A stretch of DNA of 30,658 nt, from positions 1 through 30,658 of the forward strand of contig QNFD01000003.1 in assembly GCA_003645435.1 (NCBI GenBank), in the 5' to 3' direction. Below are positions 1 to 8,806 of the stretch, one piece after another; positions within the stretch are counted from its first letter, which is position 1; each line of letters starts with the position of its first letter. A program made the position numbers and the translations under genes. Under the pieces are notes generated by a model. The model was given only the letters and a program-made list of their open reading frames with translations, was not told the DNA's origin and ran no database searches. The stretch is from Gammaproteobacteria bacterium (GTDB taxonomy: Bacteria; Pseudomonadota; Gammaproteobacteria; GCA-001735895).

Positions 1-800
1 CCGCGCAATCGACCCTCGACACTGTAACCGGCGATATGTGGCGTGGCGAGAGATACCCTGTCGAGCAGTTCACGCGAAATATCGGGTTCATTTTCCCAGG
101 TGTCGAGAAACACGACCAGGTCTGGTCGGGATTCCAGCGTGTTTAACAGCGCCTGGTTGTCCACCACAGGCCCTCGCGCCGCATTCACCAGCAGACAATT
201 CTTTGGCAGTCCACGCAGTCCCGCCTGATCGAGTAAATGCCAGGTCGGGTGTTTGCCCGTGCGGGTCAGCGGCACGTGCAGGCTAATGAAATTGCACTCC
301 GAGATGATTGTGTCCAGCTCAACGAAGGTCTGGCTGGAAGTCCGGGCTTCATCCAGTGGGGGGTCGTTGAGCAGGGTCTCGATGCCAAGTGTCCGCAGCT
401 TTTGATATAGACGTGAACCAACGTTGCCATAACCGACGATCCCGGCCTTCAGGTCGAATGGATTAAAACCCAGACGTTCCGAGAGCGCAAACAGGCCGCT
501 AATGACATATTCCGAAGCCGCCTCGGCATTGCATCCGGCCGCATTGCTAAAGGCGATATCATTGTTTTTCAAATACTCGAGATCGACATGATCGGTGCCG
601 ATAGTCGCGGTACCGACAAACTCGACAGGCGTGTCCTGCAAAAGTTTTTTGTCGATAGCGGTGACGGTTCGCACCAGCAGGCATCGGCAATCGAGTAAAT
701 GCCGGCGTTCAATTTGTCGGCCCGGCAGTAAAATCACTTCTCCCAGGTCCTTAAACGCTTCCTGGACCCGCGGAATATTCTCGTCCGCGACTATCTTCAC
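1..800 (-). CDS. pdxB: Erythronate-4-phosphate dehydrogenase (PdxB), 3' end cut by window edge
   Basis: This enzyme oxidises 4-phosphoerythronate in the DXP-dependent pyridoxal phosphate (vitamin B6) pathway, in the cytoplasm. The first 266 residues are present; the family is about 380 long, so roughly the last 110 lie outside the window. Seen directly: N-terminus MKIVADENIP, the family sequence GTATIGTDHVD, the NAD-binding glycine motif GIVGYGNVG near residues 120-128, and the D-2-hydroxyacid dehydrogenase catalytic set Arg209 (NAARGPVVD), Glu238 (WENEP) and His255 (TPHIAGY). The start is GTG at 798-800; its first four bases GTGA overlap the argE stop, which implies translational coupling. 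It is the last visible gene of ilvD-argE-pdxB. Identification is firm from full-length similarity to the E. coli family pattern. Confidence 0.95.
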   Translation of the reverse strand, partial: MKIVADENIPRVQEAFKDLGEVILLPGRQIERRHLLDCRCLLVRTVTAIDKKLLQDTPVEFVGTATIGTDHVDLEYLKNNDIAFSNAAGCNAEAASEYVISGLFALSERLGFNPFDLKAGIVGYGNVGSRLYQKLRTLGIETLLNDPPLDEARTSSQTFVELDTIISECNFISLHVPLTRTGKHPTWHLLDQAGLRGLPKNCLLVNAARGPVVDNQALLNTLESRPDLVVFLDTWENEPDISRELLDRVSLATPHIAGYSVEGRLR

Positions 801-1951
801 GTCTGAATGCAAAAACGCTGAATCAGTTGTTCGAGCATGTTGATGGTGGGATCGATTTGATCGATGGGCAGGAATTCATCGGGCTGGTGCGCCTGGTTGA
901 TAGACCCCGGACCGATGACGATGGTCTCGGTCTGCATTCGATTAAAATAGGGCGCCTCGGTACCGAAGGCCACGCTGCTTGCCGCTTTTCCGGTATAGAC
1001 CTTCAGGTATTCTGCAATTTCGCTCGCCGCGGAAGTGTCCATTGCCGGGGTTGAATCACCGATAATTTGACAGCTATTGGTCAGGCCCCGCCGAGTACTG
1101 ACGGCGTCGGCAATTTCCTGGATGTCGTTGTGCAGGGTTTCGATCGACATGCCGGGTAGATAGCGAATATCGATCAATAGTTCGCAGTCCCCGCAGATAC
1201 GATTGGAATTGTCGCCACCATGAATATGTCCGAGGTTCATGGTCGGTGCCGGGATTACGAAGGCCGGGTCCTGGTATTGTGTTTGCAGGCCTTCGCGGTA
1301 TTTAAGTAACTCACCGATGAATTCGTGCATGCCTTCGAGCGCACTGTTGCCGAGCGAGGGATCACTGGCGTGCCCCGACTGGCCGTTGAAATCTATTACC
1401 AGGGATAACACGCCCTTGTGCTGACGAATCGGCTGCAGGCCGGTTGGTTCGCCGATAATACAATAGCGGCCCAGCTTTTTACCGTTGTCGGCAATCAGCT
1501 TTGCGCCGGCCATGGTAGATTCTTCATCCGCGGTGGCAACAATAGTCAACGGTCGTTTGAGCTTGCTAAAATCAAATTTCGTGCTCGCGGTCAATGCCAG
1601 TGCAAGAAAGCTCTTCATGTCGCAGCTGCCCAGGCCGTAGAGTCGATTATCTTTTTCCTCGAGCTGAAATGGGTCGCTTTGCCATAGATCCGCGTTGTAA
1701 GGAACCGTATCGGTATGACCCGATAGTACCAGTCCATCGGACCCTGAACCCGCGCGCGCGATGAGGTTAAACTTGGATTCTTCAACGGTTTGCATTTCGA
1801 CGTCGAATCCGCGGCTTTCCATCCAGTTGGCGAGCAGGTCGATTACCGCACGGTTACTCATATCGAGATGGGCGTGAAAACAACTGACCGAAGGTGTCGC
1901 AATCAGCTGTCGGATCATTTCGATCGTGCCTGGTAAGCCTCTATTCATCAA
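797..1951 (-). CDS. argE: Acetylornithine deacetylase (ArgE), M20 metallopeptidase family
   Basis: It hydrolyses N2-acetyl-L-ornithine to ornithine and acetate in the linear arginine pathway, in the cytoplasm. The 384 residues match the usual ArgE length. M20 metal-site motifs are visible in order: HTDTVP (His79, with Asp81), GSCDMK (Asp111), the catalytic and metal pair in TADEES (Glu143-Glu144), IGEPTGL (Glu168), and a C-terminal His in NQAHQPDEF. The second domain contains the dimerisation region around QHKGVLS. The start is the first of two adjacent ATGs at 1951; the ilvD stop lies only 15 bp upstream, so the gene should be cotranscribed with ilvD. The related DapE was considered, but the IGEPTGLQP and C-terminal motifs favour ArgE. 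Confidence 0.93.
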   Translation of the reverse strand: MMNRGLPGTIEMIRQLIATPSVSCFHAHLDMSNRAVIDLLANWMESRGFDVEMQTVEESKFNLIARAGSGSDGLVLSGHTDTVPYNADLWQSDPFQLEEKDNRLYGLGSCDMKSFLALALTASTKFDFSKLKRPLTIVATADEESTMAGAKLIADNGKKLGRYCIIGEPTGLQPIRQHKGVLSLVIDFNGQSGHASDPSLGNSALEGMHEFIGELLKYREGLQTQYQDPAFVIPAPTMNLGHIHGGDNSNRICGDCELLIDIRYLPGMSIETLHNDIQEIADAVSTRRGLTNSCQIIGDSTPAMDTSAASEIAEYLKVYTGKAASSVAFGTEAPYFNRMQTETIVIGPGSINQAHQPDEFLPIDQIDPTINMLEQLIQRFCIQT

Positions 1952-1966
1952 TATATCCGAGGCTTG

Positions 1967-3676
1967 CTAGTCGAGAATATCCGTGACCGCGCCTTCCGAG
2001 GCGGAGCTGACGAGGCGCGCATACTTGGCCAGCACGCCACGTTTATAACGAGGTTTCGGTGCTTTCCAGGCCTTTGCGCGTTTGCGTAATTCGGCATCGC
2101 TGAGTTTGACATTCACCTGTCGCTTCTCGGCGTCTATAGTAATGATATCGCCATTTTTCAATAACGCGATTGGACCGCCGACGGCTGCCTCCGGCGTAAC
2201 ATGTCCAACCACAAATCCGTGAGACCCCCCGGAAAACCGGCCATCGGTTATAAAAGCAACGTCCTTACCCAGGCCCTTGCCCATGATCGCAGAAGTGGGT
2301 GATAGCATTTCACGCATACCGGGACCACCAATCGGTCCTTCGTAGCGCACGACGATGACGTCGCCTTTTTTCACGGTACCATCGAGAATCTTTTTCAGGG
2401 CCTGTTCTTCAGAGGCAAATATTCTCGCTTTGCCGGTGAATTGAAGACCTTCCTTGCCGGAAATCTTCGCAACCGATCCTCCCGGTGCGAGATTGCCGTG
2501 CAAAATTACGAGGTGGCTATCCTTCTTGATCGGATTGTCGAGGGCGTGAACTATGTCCTGGCTTTTCGGGTAGGGCTTAACCTTTGCCAGGTTTTGCGCC
2601 AGGGTTTTACCGGTGACGGTGAGGCAGTCACCGTGTAGCAGTCCGGCGTCGAGCAGCATTTTCATTAGCGGCTGGATGCCGCCGATTTCGATCAAGTCAG
2701 ACATCATCGCCTTGCCGCTGGGACGCAGGTCAGCGAGTACCGGTACGCGTTTGCCGACGCGGGTGAAGTCGTCGAGCCTGAGCTTGACGCCAATAGCCGA
2801 TGCCATCGCCAGTAGATGCAACACCGCGTTGGTCGAGCCAGCGAGTGCGATTACTATGGTTATCGCATTTTCGAAAGCCTTTTTGGTCATGATATCGCTG
2901 GGTCGGATATTCGATTTCAACAGGCGCATCGCCGCTTTGCCCGCTTCAAAACAGTCTTTTGACTTGTCGTCGGATATCGCCGCCTGCGCTGAACTGTTGG
3001 GTAAGCTCATGCCCAGTGCTTCGATTGCCGATGCCATCGTGTTGGCTGTATACATGCCGCTACAGGAGCCTGGTCCGGGAATTGCGGTACACTCTATCTG
3101 TCGCAGTTCTTTTTTACTGATCTTGTGCTGCGCCTGTTTACCGACCGCTTCAAATACGCTGACGATGTCGGTGTTTTGGCCCTTATGACAGCCCGGCATG
3201 ATGGTGCCGCCATAGACAAATACCGATGGCCGGTTTAGCCGCGCCATCCCCATCAGGCAGCCCGGCATGTTTTTGTCGCATCCGCCGATGGTTACGAGTG
3301 CGTCGAAGCCCTGGCAACCAGCGACCGCTTCGATCGAATCGGCAATTATTTCGCGTGATACCAAAGAATATTTCATGCCCTCGGTGCCCATCGAGATACC
3401 ATCGGAGATGGTGATCGTATTGAATACCACGGCCTTCGCGTTAGCCGCATTGGCGCCTTCGGCGGCTTTCAGTGCGAGTTGATCAATATGCATATTGCAG
3501 GGAGTGACCATACTCCAGGTAGATGCAATACCAATCTGGGGTTTTTTAAAGTCACCATCATCGAAACCAACCGCGCGCAGCATTGAGCGGCTGGGTGCGC
3601 GTTCGACGCCATCGACAACTAGCGAAGAAAACTTCCGAATGTTGGATTTGCCGGTATTAGGTTTTTTAGTAGCCAT
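1967..3676 (-). CDS. ilvD: Dihydroxy-acid dehydratase (IlvD), short Fe-S type
   Basis: It dehydrates 2,3-dihydroxy-isovalerate and 2,3-dihydroxy-methylvalerate to the 2-oxo acids, the third step of valine and isoleucine synthesis. At 569 residues it belongs to the shorter class (about 560-575, as in mycobacteria and plants, known for a [2Fe-2S] cluster) and not to the roughly 616-residue E. coli type. Candidate cluster cysteines are Cys60 (TPCNMH), Cys133 (GGCDKNMPG) and Cys205 ([10 protein letters not shown]). The open frame extends upstream to a TTG at 3736, but ATG at 3674-3676 begins the usual N-terminus [11 protein letters not shown], so I start there; the ribosome site in front is weak. 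It is first in the ilvD-argE-pdxB operon and divergent from the GGDEF-EAL gene. The cluster type is inferred from class only. Confidence 0.94.
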   Translation of the reverse strand: MATKKPNTGKSNIRKFSSLVVDGVERAPSRSMLRAVGFDDGDFKKPQIGIASTWSMVTPCNMHIDQLALKAAEGANAANAKAVVFNTITISDGISMGTEGMKYSLVSREIIADSIEAVAGCQGFDALVTIGGCDKNMPGCLMGMARLNRPSVFVYGGTIMPGCHKGQNTDIVSVFEAVGKQAQHKISKKELRQIECTAIPGPGSCSGMYTANTMASAIEALGMSLPNSSAQAAISDDKSKDCFEAGKAAMRLLKSNIRPSDIMTKKAFENAITIVIALAGSTNAVLHLLAMASAIGVKLRLDDFTRVGKRVPVLADLRPSGKAMMSDLIEIGGIQPLMKMLLDAGLLHGDCLTVTGKTLAQNLAKVKPYPKSQDIVHALDNPIKKDSHLVILHGNLAPGGSVAKISGKEGLQFTGKARIFASEEQALKKILDGTVKKGDVIVVRYEGPIGGPGMREMLSPTSAIMGKGLGKDVAFITDGRFSGGSHGFVVGHVTPEAAVGGPIALLKNGDIITIDAEKRQVNVKLSDAELRKRAKAWKAPKPRYKRGVLAKYARLVSSASEGAVTDILD

Positions 3677-3815
3677 TGTCAGGTCAGTATTTATTAGGGA
3701 GTCGAGTAGGTTAGGCAAAGCCAGGATTTGTTGCAAGTGTTTAAGGCATGAATCGTATCAGTCGCGTATTACCGATACCTGCTTCAACAAATCGATAAAA
3801 TCTCTTCTATACTTG

Positions 3816-6161
3816 ATGAGTAATACGAAAGACTCCTCGCAAAATATGTTTGAATTGTTTTTGGTCGCAGGCGCCAGCATAGGTTTAACCGTGATGGCAT
3901 TCCTAATCTGGCAAAAAATGTCAGTAAAACCGGACCCCGGTGTTAAAGCGGCCGAGCCCGATACCAGTCAACTCGAACTTCTAATCGAAAATACCTTTGG
4001 ATCTACCGGGGAGACCTTTTTCTATTCCCTGGCCCGTGAATTGTCTCAATTTCTGGCGATCGACTCGGTACTGCTGGCCAGTTGTGAAGACCAGGAGGCG
4101 GGTGTTTATCGCACGCTTGCCTACTGGTGTGACGACAGCTATATCATGAATCAAATCGTTTCGGTGCTGAACAGTCCTTGCGAAGATGTTACCGGGCTTT
4201 GCTACCTGGAGACCTCGGCGAGTGCGCTTTACCCGGAATCAAGTTTACTCAAGCAACGATTTCCAGTTGCGGGGTTTTTCGCGATCAGGCTGCTTGATTC
4301 ATCGGGTAATGCTGTCGGATTGATGGCTGGAATGCATCGTTCTGCCTTACGTCTGGGCAAGGATAAGCTCGAGATTATAAAACTCTTCTCTGCCAGGGCC
4401 GCGGCCGAGCTGGAACGTAGGCTTGCAGCCAGCGACGTGCTAAGCGCGAAAGAGAAGGCACAGATTACATTGCATTCGATCGCTGATGCGCTAATAACCA
4501 CAGACTGCTCTGGTTGTATCGATTACATGAATCCGGTGGCGGAGACTTTAACCGGCTGGCGTTTCCATCAGGTCATGGGAATGTCACTGGAAGCAGTTTT
4601 GCATCTCGAAGATGACGATACCGGGCTGGTAGTCCCCGATCCGGCCCTGCGATGCCTGTCGGAGAAAAGAATTATAGCGCCCAAATCGGATAACGTGCTG
4701 ATTTCCAGAAATGGTGAGCGCTATTCGATACAGGGTTCTGCCGGCCCGATGCTGGATTCGAGCGGCGATTGCATTGGTGTAGTGCTGGTATTTAAAGATG
4801 TAACCGACTCGCACCGTCTGCAAAAACTGATGGTGCACAAGGCCACTCACGACCCCTTAACCGGCCTGGTCAATCGGTCTGAATTTGAACAACGATTAAA
4901 GAAAGCCCTGCAAAGCACCAAAGAGTATGAAAACACCCATGCACTACTGTACCTGGATCTCGATCAGTTCAAAGTGGTAAATGATGCAGCGGGCCACACG
5001 GCGGGAGACGAGTTGCTCAAGCAGGTCTGTGCGCTGCTTGCCAACCAGTTAAGAGGCCGTGATACGCTCGGCAGACTCGGCGGTGACGAGTTCAGTGTCT
5101 TACTCGAAAATTGTCCCCTGAGCAAGGCTGCCAAGGTTGCAAAAATACTGATCGACGTGATTCGCGAGTATCGTTTTAGCTGGGAAGGCAAGACTTACCA
5201 GGTAGGGGTTAGCATCGGTATCGTACCGATTACAGCCGAGTCGGCCTCTACCGCCGAACTCATGACCCAGGCTGACCAGGCCTGCTATTGCGCTAAAGAT
5301 CTGGGGCGGGGAAGGGCGCATGTCTACGATGCAATTGACGCCGATCTGGCCCAGCAGCATGGTGAAATTTTACAGAATTCAGATCTGCGCGAAGCGATAG
5401 AGAAAGAACAATTCCAGCTATTTTACCAGCCAATCAAGCCGCTCGACCCGGTGCAAAATGGAAATCATATGCACGCCGAGGTTTTACTGAGAATGCGCGA
5501 TCAGTCAGGTAACTATATTTTGCCGGGTTCATTTCTTCCGGCCGCGAACCGGTTTGGTTTAATGCGGCAGATCGACCGCTGGGTGATTGACAAGATTTTC
5601 GGTGATTATGCACACCTGTTCATGCAGAACCCGAACCTGGTTTTAAGTCTGAATCTGTCGGCCAGTTCAATCGCCGACGATTCATTTGGCGATTATGTAG
5701 CGCAGGCGCTGGATAAATCAGTCGTGCTACCGCATCAAATCTGTTTTGAAGTTAACGAGACCGTGTTAACCAATAATTTTTCCAGTATTAGTCAACTGAT
5801 AAAACGCTTGGGCGATTTGGGCTGTAGTTTTGCACTGGATAACTTTGGCAGCGGGTTGTCGAATTTTAGTTTAATCAAAAACCTTAAGATTGATTTCATA
5901 AAAATAGATGGCAACCTGGTACGGGATATTTCCGAGGATGCAATTGACAAGACAATGGTCGAATCGATTAACACCATGAGCCACCTGCTCGGTATCAGGA
6001 CGATTGCCGAATGCGCCGATAGTGAATTCATAATCCAGGCATTAAAGTTCCTCGGCGTCGATTTTGCGCAGGGATTTTACCTCGGCAATCCGGTGTCGAT
6101 GGATGATGCCAGTGGTCTTGAATCAATAATTTACGAGTATTCCAGGGCATCGGCTAATTAG
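3816..6161 (+). CDS. Membrane-anchored PAS-GGDEF-EAL c-di-GMP signalling protein
   Basis: Predicted to make and/or degrade cyclic di-GMP. Of 781 residues, in order: one membrane helix (about 11-31), a poorly conserved GAF-like sensory region (about 55-205), a PAS domain (about 215-335, beginning near ADALITTDCSG), a GGDEF domain with intact active site GGDEF at 422-426 and inhibitory site RGRD at 413-416 with the standard five-residue spacing, then an EAL domain with Glu555 in AEVLLRM, Asn in LSLNLS, FEVNET, FIKIDG and a divergent ECADSE. The usual DDFGTG loop reads DNFGSG (Asp675-Asn676). Diguanylate cyclase activity is therefore likely and phosphodiesterase activity uncertain. The frame is open back to 3495, where it runs antisense through ilvD; ATG 3816 is preferred, with ATG 3846 (MFELFLV) as alternative. 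Neither has a clear ribosome site. Confidence 0.9.
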   Translation: MSNTKDSSQNMFELFLVAGASIGLTVMAFLIWQKMSVKPDPGVKAAEPDTSQLELLIENTFGSTGETFFYSLARELSQFLAIDSVLLASCEDQEAGVYRTLAYWCDDSYIMNQIVSVLNSPCEDVTGLCYLETSASALYPESSLLKQRFPVAGFFAIRLLDSSGNAVGLMAGMHRSALRLGKDKLEIIKLFSARAAAELERRLAASDVLSAKEKAQITLHSIADALITTDCSGCIDYMNPVAETLTGWRFHQVMGMSLEAVLHLEDDDTGLVVPDPALRCLSEKRIIAPKSDNVLISRNGERYSIQGSAGPMLDSSGDCIGVVLVFKDVTDSHRLQKLMVHKATHDPLTGLVNRSEFEQRLKKALQSTKEYENTHALLYLDLDQFKVVNDAAGHTAGDELLKQVCALLANQLRGRDTLGRLGGDEFSVLLENCPLSKAAKVAKILIDVIREYRFSWEGKTYQVGVSIGIVPITAESASTAELMTQADQACYCAKDLGRGRAHVYDAIDADLAQQHGEILQNSDLREAIEKEQFQLFYQPIKPLDPVQNGNHMHAEVLLRMRDQSGNYILPGSFLPAANRFGLMRQIDRWVIDKIFGDYAHLFMQNPNLVLSLNLSASSIADDSFGDYVAQALDKSVVLPHQICFEVNETVLTNNFSSISQLIKRLGDLGCSFALDNFGSGLSNFSLIKNLKIDFIKIDGNLVRDISEDAIDKTMVESINTMSHLLGIRTIAECADSEFIIQALKFLGVDFAQGFYLGNPVSMDDASGLESIIYEYSRASAN

Positions 6162-6464
6162 GGGCTCCTGGTGAAAGTCGGGGAATCAGCTTTGGTTCCG
6201 TTGTCGGCCTGCATTTATGTTATGCCCGAAATCAGTCAATGGTTTTGCCCGGGCAACCAATCCCAGAGTTTTTGTTCCTGATGATGATAATTATGTTATC
6301 AAATCAGTATCCTTGCTGATTGGTTTTGAATTCAGATTTTAGACTTGCAATTGCTCTCCTAAGTGATTATGGTTCCCTGCAGTCGCTATAAAAACGACAG
6401 TTTAGTTACATCTATAATTTATAGATTCATTAATAATAAACAATCCGCTACCGAGGAGATTTAA
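6162..6464. other. 303-bp gene-free leader before aapJ
   Basis: No convincing gene is seen. Near the 5' end is a hairpin at about 6239-6258 (TGGTT pairing with AACCA around the palindrome TTGCCCGGGCAA at 6245-6256), with a short T-run about 10 bases further on; it may weakly terminate the GGDEF-EAL transcript. The 3' half is AT-rich and contains a perfect -10-like TATAAT at 6413-6418, but no good -35 hexamer at normal spacing. This suggests an activator-dependent aapJ promoter. A strong ribosome site (GAGGAG) precedes the aapJ ATG. Confidence 0.5.
6413..6418 (+). promoter_or_regulatory. Candidate -10 element of the aapJQMP promoter
   Basis: TATAAT matches the sigma-70 -10 consensus and lies 46 bp before the aapJ start, giving a leader of about 40 bases. 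The bases 17 bp upstream (AAAAAC) do not resemble TTGACA, so the promoter, if real, probably needs an activator. Confidence 0.3.
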
Positions 6465-7478
6465 ATGAATAAAGTTACTTCCACAGTATTGCTGGGGTCC
6501 GTAATGGCAATTTCAGCCAATACTGCTTCTGCAACTACGCTAAATGACGTAATAGGAAAGGGGCATGTGCAGTGCGGCGTATCGCAAGGTTTGCCGGGAT
6601 TTTCCAATTTTGACGACAAGGGTAACTGGTCTGGTGTCGACGTTGATGTCTGCCGTGCAATTGCCGCCGCTATATTTAACAACTCCGAGGCCGTCAAGTA
6701 CACACCACTGTCAGCTAAGGAACGTTTTACCGCGTTACAGTCCGGTGAAATCGACGTGCTTTCACGTAACACTACCTGGACAGCGACTCGTGATACCGCG
6801 CTGGGTTTGAACTTTGCCGGTGTGAACTACTACGATGGTCAGGGTTTCATGGTGCGCAATGACCTCGGGGTAACCTCGGCGTTAGAACTGAGCGGCGCAG
6901 CCATTTGTACCCAAACAGGAACTACTACCGAGCTGAACGTTGCTGACTACTTCCGTAGTAACAACATGGACTACACCGTGGTTGCTTACGAAAAGTCAGA
7001 CGAGGTTGTCGCGGCCTACGATTCAGGACGCTGTGACGTGTATACCACCGACCAATCCGGGTTGTATGCACAGCGCATCAAGCTGAAAGATGTGTCGGCG
7101 CATAAGGTATTACCAGAAGTAATCTCGAAAGAGCCACTCGGTCCCGTGGTAAGACAAGGTGACGACCAGTGGTTTAATCTGGTTAAGTGGTCTCTGTTCT
7201 GCATGATCAATGCCGAGGAAATGGGCGTTACCAAGATGAACATAAAAAGCAAAATGAGTGGCGGAGACCCTGCGGTTAAGAGGCTTCTCGGCCAGGAAGG
7301 CAGCTTCGGTGAAAACCTCGGTGTCAGCCCGACATGGTGTGCAAACATCGTTGGCCAGGTTGGTAACTACGGTGAGTCATTCGCGCGCAACCTGTCCGTT
7401 GATCCATTGAATATTTCACGCGGTGTGAATGAGCTATGGAGCAAAGGCGGAATTCAATACGCACCACCTATTCGCTAA
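6465..7478 (+). CDS. aapJ: Amino-acid ABC transporter periplasmic binding protein (AapJ/BztA-like)
   Basis: Periplasmic solute-binding protein that delivers L-amino acids to the AapQMP membrane complex. The 337 residues match the roughly 340 usual for AapJ. A Sec signal peptide is visible (MNKVTSTVLLGSVMAISANT) with likely cleavage after ASA at residues 21-23. The mature start TLNDVIGKGHVQCGVSQGLPG and the sequence GVDVDVCRAIAAAIF are typical of this binding-protein family, and cysteines in CTQTGTT and elsewhere are placed as in AapJ. A strong ribosome site GAGGAG lies 6 bases before ATG. It is first in the aapJQMP operon and separated from aapQ by 132 bp holding two hairpins, which would allow excess binding protein. 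Substrate range is inferred from family (general or acidic/polar L-amino acids). Confidence 0.92.
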   Translation: MNKVTSTVLLGSVMAISANTASATTLNDVIGKGHVQCGVSQGLPGFSNFDDKGNWSGVDVDVCRAIAAAIFNNSEAVKYTPLSAKERFTALQSGEIDVLSRNTTWTATRDTALGLNFAGVNYYDGQGFMVRNDLGVTSALELSGAAICTQTGTTTELNVADYFRSNNMDYTVVAYEKSDEVVAAYDSGRCDVYTTDQSGLYAQRIKLKDVSAHKVLPEVISKEPLGPVVRQGDDQWFNLVKWSLFCMINAEEMGVTKMNIKSKMSGGDPAVKRLLGQEGSFGENLGVSPTWCANIVGQVGNYGESFARNLSVDPLNISRGVNELWSKGGIQYAPPIR

Positions 7479-7490
7479 TCTATCGAAGCA

Positions 7491-7515
7491 AGCGTCCTGC
7501 CCCTGGCAGGACGTT
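7491..7515 (+). terminator. Intercistronic hairpin after aapJ
   Basis: CGTCCTGCC (7493-7501) and GGCAGGACG (7505-7513) are perfect 9-bp inverted repeats around a 3-base loop, extendable by one G-U and one A-T pair. Only a short T stretch follows, so it is more likely an RNA-stabilising or partial-termination structure than a full terminator. It sits 12 bp after the aapJ stop. Confidence 0.6.
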
Positions 7516-7536
7516 TGCGTTATAGAGCTCTGAAAA

Positions 7537-7567
7537 ACCCGCGGACTTTGTTTGTCCTCGGGTCTTT
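7537..7567 (+). terminator. Second intercistronic hairpin before aapQ
   Basis: ACCCGCGGAC (7537-7546) pairs with GTCCTCGGGT (7554-7563) with one internal mismatch around a T-rich 7-base loop; an A-run precedes it and CTTTATT follows. This resembles a leaky intrinsic terminator. With the first hairpin it would lower aapQMP relative to aapJ. Confidence 0.5.
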
Positions 7568-7610
7568 ATTGCCTGACCCACCAGGCCTTTAACGTGACAG
7601 AGAAGAAATC

Positions 7611-8801
7611 GTGAATAAACAAGATTCGGCAGGACCCCCAGCATCAACCACAAAACCGTGGAATGACCCGAAGGTCAGAAGCATTTTTTTCCAGGCGGTA
7701 TTGCTGATTGCGGTGGTATTCTCCGGCATGTATATCTTCGGTAATACTGCGGATAACCTGGAGCGACAGGGTATCGCCACCGGATTCGGTTTTCTTGGAA
7801 CCACTGCTGGTTTCGGAATCATTACCCACCTGATTGATTACTCCGAGGCCTCTTCTTACGGGCGAGCCTTCGCTGTCGGCCTGCTGAATACCCTGTTAGT
7901 GGCATTTTGCGGCATTATCGCGGCTACTATTATCGGCGTTATCGTTGGCATCGCGCGCTTGTCGAAGAATTGGCTGGTAGCGCGTATGGCCATGGTTTAC
8001 ATCGAGACATTCAGAAACATCCCGTTATTGCTGCAAATTTTCTTCTGGTACTTTGCAGTATTGAGAGCCTTGCCCTCACCCAAGAATAGTGTCAACTTCG
8101 CGGATGGCGTGTTCATTAATAACCGCGGTATTTATATGCCTTCGGCCATTTACGAGGATGGCTTCTCGCTGGTCATATGGGCGCTTCTTATTGCCATTAT
8201 CGGCGTCGTCGTAATGGCGCGCTGGGCGCATAAAAGGCGGGACCAGACCGGTCAGCAATTCCACACGGTTTACGCTTCGATCGGTCTACTGGTTGGATTA
8301 CCATTACTGGCCCTGATAGTCGCCGGTTTTCCACTGAGCTGGGAAATACCCGCACTGAAAGGCTTCAATTTTGTCGGCGGCACGGTCATTATCCCCGAGT
8401 TCGTGGCCTTATGGATATCGTTATCGATATACACGGCATCGTTTATCGCCGAGATTGTACGTGCAGGCATCCAGGCCGTCAGTCATGGACAAACAGAAGC
8501 GGCGCATGCACTGGGGATCAAGGCTGGACCGACTCTACGCCTGGTGATTTTACCCCAGGCCCTGCGCGTGATCATCCCGCCATTGTCGAGCCAGTATCTC
8601 AACCTGACTAAAAACTCGTCGCTGGCGACTGCGATTGCCTATCCCGAAATGGTTTCGGTATTTACCGGCACCGTGCTCAATCAAACCGGGCAGGCGGTAG
8701 AAATCATTTCCGTGACGATGGGTGTTTACCTGTCGATTTCGCTTGGAATTTCGGCGTTGATGAACTGGTATAACGCCAAGATGGCCCTGGTGGAGAGATA
8801 G
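7611..8801 (+). CDS. aapQ: Amino-acid ABC transporter permease (AapQ-like)
   Basis: Inner-membrane permease of the HisM/GlnP family, pairing with AapM to form the translocation path. The 396 residues fit AapQ, which is longer than simple HisQ-type permeases because of an extra N-terminal segment and a periplasmic insertion between the first helices. Several hydrophobic helices are visible, the first at about 22-43, then 87-110 and others. The permease EAA loop that contacts the ATPase is EAAHALGIKAGPTLRLVILP near residues 295-315. The start is GTG at 7611 with a purine-rich AGAGAAGA in front. The aapM ATG follows the stop by 5 bp, so the two are coupled. Confidence 0.92.
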   Translation: MNKQDSAGPPASTTKPWNDPKVRSIFFQAVLLIAVVFSGMYIFGNTADNLERQGIATGFGFLGTTAGFGIITHLIDYSEASSYGRAFAVGLLNTLLVAFCGIIAATIIGVIVGIARLSKNWLVARMAMVYIETFRNIPLLLQIFFWYFAVLRALPSPKNSVNFADGVFINNRGIYMPSAIYEDGFSLVIWALLIAIIGVVVMARWAHKRRDQTGQQFHTVYASIGLLVGLPLLALIVAGFPLSWEIPALKGFNFVGGTVIIPEFVALWISLSIYTASFIAEIVRAGIQAVSHGQTEAAHALGIKAGPTLRLVILPQALRVIIPPLSSQYLNLTKNSSLATAIAYPEMVSVFTGTVLNQTGQAVEIISVTMGVYLSISLGISALMNWYNAKMALVER

Positions 8802-8806
8802 AACCT

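Noticed and set aside
2613..3188. 191-codon plus-strand frame inside ilvD, and similar frames at 15521-16132, 21256-21897 and 24458-25015
   Set aside because: Each lies antisense to a strongly identified gene and shows no domain; they are by-products of codon use.
3495..3815. N-terminal extension of the GGDEF-EAL protein back to 3495
   Set aside because: It is antisense to ilvD and not membrane- or domain-like; the real protein starts just before its membrane helix.
7504..7518. Sigma-54-like TGGCAGG-N4-TTGC before aapQ
   Set aside because: The spacing fits, but the TGGCAGG half is one side of the perfect aapJ hairpin, which explains it; a promoter here would also be inside the operon.
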